This document shows positions 6,801-8,259 of a DNA stretch of 8,259 nt, piece by piece. How positions within the stretch are numbered: position 1 is the stretch's first letter; every line of letters begins with the position of its first letter. Location: positions 1 to 8,259 of the forward strand of contig JAKBSB010000050.1 of assembly GCA_021845155.1 (NCBI GenBank). Direction: 5' to 3'. The position numbers and the translations under genes were made by a program. The DNA is from Thermoplasmata archaeon. Its GTDB lineage: Archaea; Thermoplasmatota; Thermoplasmata; Thermoplasmatales; Thermoplasmataceae. The notes beneath the pieces are model-generated. The model was not told the origin of the DNA. It saw only the letters and a list, made by a program, of their open reading frames with translations, and searched no databases.

Positions 6801-8010
6801 AAACGCATTTCCAAATAATGTTCCAATACCATACAACGTGACAAGGACTACTAATGTGTCATTCCCGGATAATATAACCTCGGCTTATCTTAACCTCTAC
6901 GAACAACAGAACGGCAATGACGAATTTTGGTACACGTTGCAGCCTCCATTCAGGGAATTCAGAATATTTATTGGGGACGTCCTTATAGGAACTGTTCAAC
7001 CTTATCCAAATGTTCAAACTGGGGGTGGAGATCTCTTTCTATGGCAACCCATACTCGGAATAGGCGCTGAGCTTTACCCACCACACGAGATCAATCTTAC
7101 TCCTTACCTGGGATTACTTCATGGCAAGCAAAAGATATCTGTGGAAGTGATTAACGACGAGAATCTCTGGATCAGATCAGCACTTAATTTTATGATTACA
7201 ACGTCAAATCAGATTACTTCATCCTCCCTGTTAACCACAAGTTTCCAGTATGATAATAATTACACTCAGAGTCCTCTCACTAACGAAACAACTAAGAGCA
7301 TTCCATCTAGTGCTGCCTATCTCAATGATTCAAACGTGGTTTTGGAGAATTTAACGGCCTACGGATTAAGCATACAAAATGGTCTGACAGTGATCTCCCA
7401 ATATCAGAAAAATGTGGATTTTATTGCAAATGCATCAGAATACGACCCATCTTTCAATATTATAAAAACAACACAGTTTGGTACTGGATATTATACTTTT
7501 GAATCATTTGCACTACAGGAAACTATTGTTCAGGTTCTGACAAACAAATACTACATCCATAATTCCGATGGTGTTCCGACTGGAGAAATTACTATGCAAG
7601 TTTCAAAGATTGAACATTATGCTATCTATGGTACATCATTTGAACAATATCTTTACAATAAAACAGGTTCACTTGTAGGTATAGCGGTTGGTTTCAATGT
7701 TACCCAGATTCGTGATATCCAGCAAATTCAGAATACTGTGTCAGATATTTCTGGTAACATCACCTCGACTACAACGCTCACTAGCAACAGCACTACCGTA
7801 TCAGGAAATGGAACTTTTGTTGGTGTAATAAATAGCAAAAGTGAGTTGACATCCCTTTCATATAATCATGCTAGAACACAGAAGACAGTAAAAAGTTATC
7901 AGGAAGTTAATGGTCATATGGTTAGTGTATACAACCTATACGAAGTTGCGGTAAACAATTCTCTGATAAATAGGAACGGCACACTTATAGTCTATGAGGC
8001 TTCCAATTAA
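3838..8010 (+). CDS. Secreted thermopsin (A5) protease fused to beta-helix and peptide-N-glycosidase A-like region
   Basis: This is a 1390-residue exported protein, numbered here from the ATG at 3838. A TTG at 3829 is in frame and would add MDI; AGGAAG at 3811 fits the TTG better, but ATG is the commoner codon. Residues 8-27 are a hydrophobic signal segment after KFK, with likely cleavage near ASG (28-30). A Ser/Thr/Asn-rich pro-region runs to about 100. The thermopsin domain (about 101-517) shows PAPMGIGDFGL (105-115), YWTQNV (175-180), LTFEDNIWN (190-198), GLLYDAELMIGGPGGGS (303-319) and VPSAYDFGTDTGETSEG (405-421). A Pro/Gly-rich insert (342-401) splits it. A NosD-like beta-helix follows (about 542-835), with N-T-F rungs at 690 and 712 and GGNYW at 807-811. 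The PNGase A-type region (about 865-1390) has FDDSFAVQVNNVEIL (899-913), NGNDEFWY (1025-1032), FREFRIFI (1038-1045) and LWQPILGIGA (1068-1077). Thermopsins are acid proteases; PNGase A cleaves N-glycans from asparagine. No C-terminal anchor is seen. Activity of either domain is inferred. Confidence 0.92.
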   Translation: MLGNKFKLFLVTFVTLVMVLSTLGLFYASGNTTNTNSTASSGLSSAVPSSAASKTVSGNNNPGLASVVNSALKDKNLTKNLFIPNVNFLPTLQNNHVEPLYDQAPAPMGIGDFGLVNRGGNIVGTVMRTSSFEGVWTVNNLSAFNLGNDGPYSVTVQMNTILAHTTILGKSKFVYWTQNVIVYSTRTHQLTFEDNIWNFSSPTAVMTSNTIYNSTGQVIPYSGVHIALGPTVTLNYPFTVQLFLNTTVLDGMDTVYFNYSIPSLSMNGTYDRVMFNSTYGMPPGYSAKPAYFEVNGNKLNPEGLLYDAELMIGGPGGGSTNSIYTMNSTMSLKYLSTTPQMPSPPAPPSPPSPPGPLGPGMSPASQVSAMPGQGLGGPGTPPTPPGPGPMPHSHGPSSRGEYLNVPSAYDFGTDTGETSEGVAVAWNSQDQAILTAGPSLLYGMWGVSNTNVMEHFTGTVSPSNAFMFVDTGSYVNPNTAGWSPLTAGGSYNFWLPAGQYTAEYMLSYYSPTTASLSGYFGLGHTSLQNDNMQNFAQIHLKRDVYDGVYTPLFAMNNAQLANISSSGSGTQTNPYIAENAGFPGIGPLFGEVNDFLFPVFEGVMIRDTNAYFEMNNMPDFSFQMPQYTDAFLSFFNLPTTNYMGYWLYNTSNISLWDSSLITGWFSPYGAGFPYANVMLWNSSNDLVGSNTFQTMDSSMLVYNGTNNTIWGNTFTNVAPDLLNSSAMANVSLYGVPLALSMYSSGDLIYNNNFTTTVPAYSPDFSIYNGNPAFYLDTWNVSVQPSSNILIVNGYQLTGSIVNSTDQGGNYWYNFNGILPFNDLGMIANGGDYEPLNILMVPYGPSIIVPSNAIVVVPTYAAFVSHNTTSTIINNNVCFPSGSYSNITVTFFDQFISNPFDDSFAVQVNNVEILAGNTLEDENTSVTLSVTQYYSILQGVASVLTTSPQFNPGYSSRLSTWFTFYIGPMPNEPNNIIPAFTDISFPTPANAFPNNVPIPYNVTRTTNVSFPDNITSAYLNLYEQQNGNDEFWYTLQPPFREFRIFIGDVLIGTVQPYPNVQTGGGDLFLWQPILGIGAELYPPHEINLTPYLGLLHGKQKISVEVINDENLWIRSALNFMITTSNQITSSSLLTTSFQYDNNYTQSPLTNETTKSIPSSAAYLNDSNVVLENLTAYGLSIQNGLTVISQYQKNVDFIANASEYDPSFNIIKTTQFGTGYYTFESFALQETIVQVLTNKYYIHNSDGVPTGEITMQVSKIEHYAIYGTSFEQYLYNKTGSLVGIAVGFNVTQIRDIQQIQNTVSDISGNITSTTTLTSNSTTVSGNGTFVGVINSKSELTSLSYNHARTQKTVKSYQEVNGHMVSVYNLYEVAVNNSLINRNGTLIVYEASN
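4861..5040 (+). other. Pro/Gly/Ser-rich insert inside the thermopsin domain
   Basis: Sixty codons (residues 342-401 of the large protein) encode a low-complexity segment built of PPSPP, PGP, GPG and TPPTPP units, ending in PHSHGPSSRGE. It is locally more GC-rich than its surroundings. It separates two conserved thermopsin blocks, GLLYDAELMIGGPGGGS and VPSAYDFGTDTGETSEG, which are close together in thermopsin itself. It is probably an exposed, extended loop. Confidence 0.7.
5461..6342 (+). other. Region encoding a parallel beta-helix (NosD-like rungs)
   Basis: Repeated turns of the form N-x-S-N-x-L/I...G-N/S-N-T-F occur about 22 residues apart (N690-T-F and N712-T-F, then N752-F). The segment closes with GGNYW and GGDYEPL, which resemble the end of NosD/CASH-type carbohydrate-binding beta-helices. 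It links the protease domain to the PNGase-like domain and may bind glycans or act as a rigid spacer; the role is inferred. Confidence 0.6.
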
Positions 8011-8012
8011 TT

Positions 8013-8038
8013 ATTATATTTTTTTCAATTTTTATAAT
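8013..8038 (+). terminator. T-tract terminator after the large secreted protein
   Basis: Directly after the TAA at 8008-8010 come a run of seven Ts (8019-8025) and a run of five (8029-8033), framed by ATTATA (8013-8018) and its complement TATAAT (8033-8038). Consecutive T-runs just past a stop codon are the expected archaeal stop signal; the A-T stem is too weak to matter much. Confidence 0.5.
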
Positions 8039-8053
8039 ATCGTAACTGTTTAA

Positions 8054-8259
8054 TCAAACGAATCTCAGTGTCTTAAGATCTGGCTCAATATCTCTCTTTA
8101 TGATCTCGTCTATTCCTACTCCTTCTTCCTGTGCTTTTCGGCATAAATTTACAGTGGTTTCATGATCAATAGTTCTCCTAACCCCACTCTTGGTGTATAT
8201 CTGTATTTCTCCAAAATCCTCGCAATCTATCATTGCCACTGTAATGAAAAGGGGGATAG
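8054..8259 (-). CDS. Hypothetical protein, C-terminal part, possibly cut by the window edge
   Basis: A minus-strand frame ends with TGA at 8056-8054 and encodes a chain running from about MIDCEDFGEIQIYTKSGV to the end IEPDLKTLRFV. The frame stays open to the right edge: before the candidate starts (ATG at 8233-8231, GTG at 8239-8237) it reads IPLFITVA without a stop, so the true start may lie outside the window. If it starts at the ATG, the protein is 59 residues. Short strands (GEIQIYTKS) followed by helices (ETTVNLCRKAQEEG, IDEIIKRD) suggest a small soluble alpha/beta domain. I do not recognise the family. It converges on the large secreted protein with 43 bases between the stops. Confidence 0.5.
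   Translation of the reverse strand, partial: IPLFITVAMIDCEDFGEIQIYTKSGVRRTIDHETTVNLCRKAQEEGVGIDEIIKRDIEPDLKTLRFV

Noticed and set aside
37..8046. ATATCGTAAC occurring at 38-47 and again at 8037-8046, near both ends of the window
   Set aside because: A 10-base repeat is expected several times by chance in a window of this size, and the left copy is inside coding sequence, so it is not evidence for attachment sites or element ends.

Overview
The window looks like a piece of a thermoacidophilic archaeal chromosome, most likely from the Thermoplasmatales (relatives of Thermoplasma, Picrophilus, Ferroplasma or Cuniculiplasma). The main evidence is a very large secreted protein with an unmistakable thermopsin (peptidase family A5) domain. 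Supporting evidence is archaeal TATA-like boxes about 24 bases before a start codon with no ribosome binding site (leaderless style), poly-T stops after genes, AGG/AGA/ATA codon use and a moderately AT-rich base composition. The exact genus cannot be named from the sequence alone.

Layout from left to right. At the left edge (1-120, minus strand) lies the first 40 codons of a major facilitator superfamily transporter, which runs out of the window. It diverges from a pair of overlapping small plus-strand genes of unknown function (249-425 and 406-756). These converge on a minus-strand gene (778-1929) for a 383-residue protein with an N-terminal helix-turn-helix and a long coiled coil. The stop codons of the convergent pair sit inside the two arms of a short inverted repeat. 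Next on the minus strand is a complete aldo/keto reductase (2073-3110), with its own downstream T-tract. It diverges from a plus-strand gene for an unrecognised 144-residue charged protein (3198-3632).

The right half of the window is one gene (about 3838-8010) for a roughly 1390-residue exported protein. In order it has a signal peptide, a Ser/Thr/Asn-rich pro-region, a thermopsin-type acid protease domain interrupted by a 60-residue Pro/Gly-rich insert, a parallel beta-helix with NosD-like rungs, and a full-length peptide-N-glycosidase A (PNGase A)-type region. It therefore appears to join a protease and an N-deglycosylating enzyme in one chain. A plausible role, by inference, is breaking down glycoproteins outside the cell at low pH. 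The protein carries about 40 N-glycosylation sequons and a single cysteine. At the right edge is the C-terminal part of an unrecognised minus-strand gene (8054-8259), convergent with the large gene.

The genes do not form an obvious operon: strands alternate and most have their own upstream AT-rich promoter-like stretch. The transporter and the reductase could be imagined to handle products of extracellular digestion, but nothing in the sequence shows this. No RNA gene, CRISPR array, insertion sequence or attachment site was seen.
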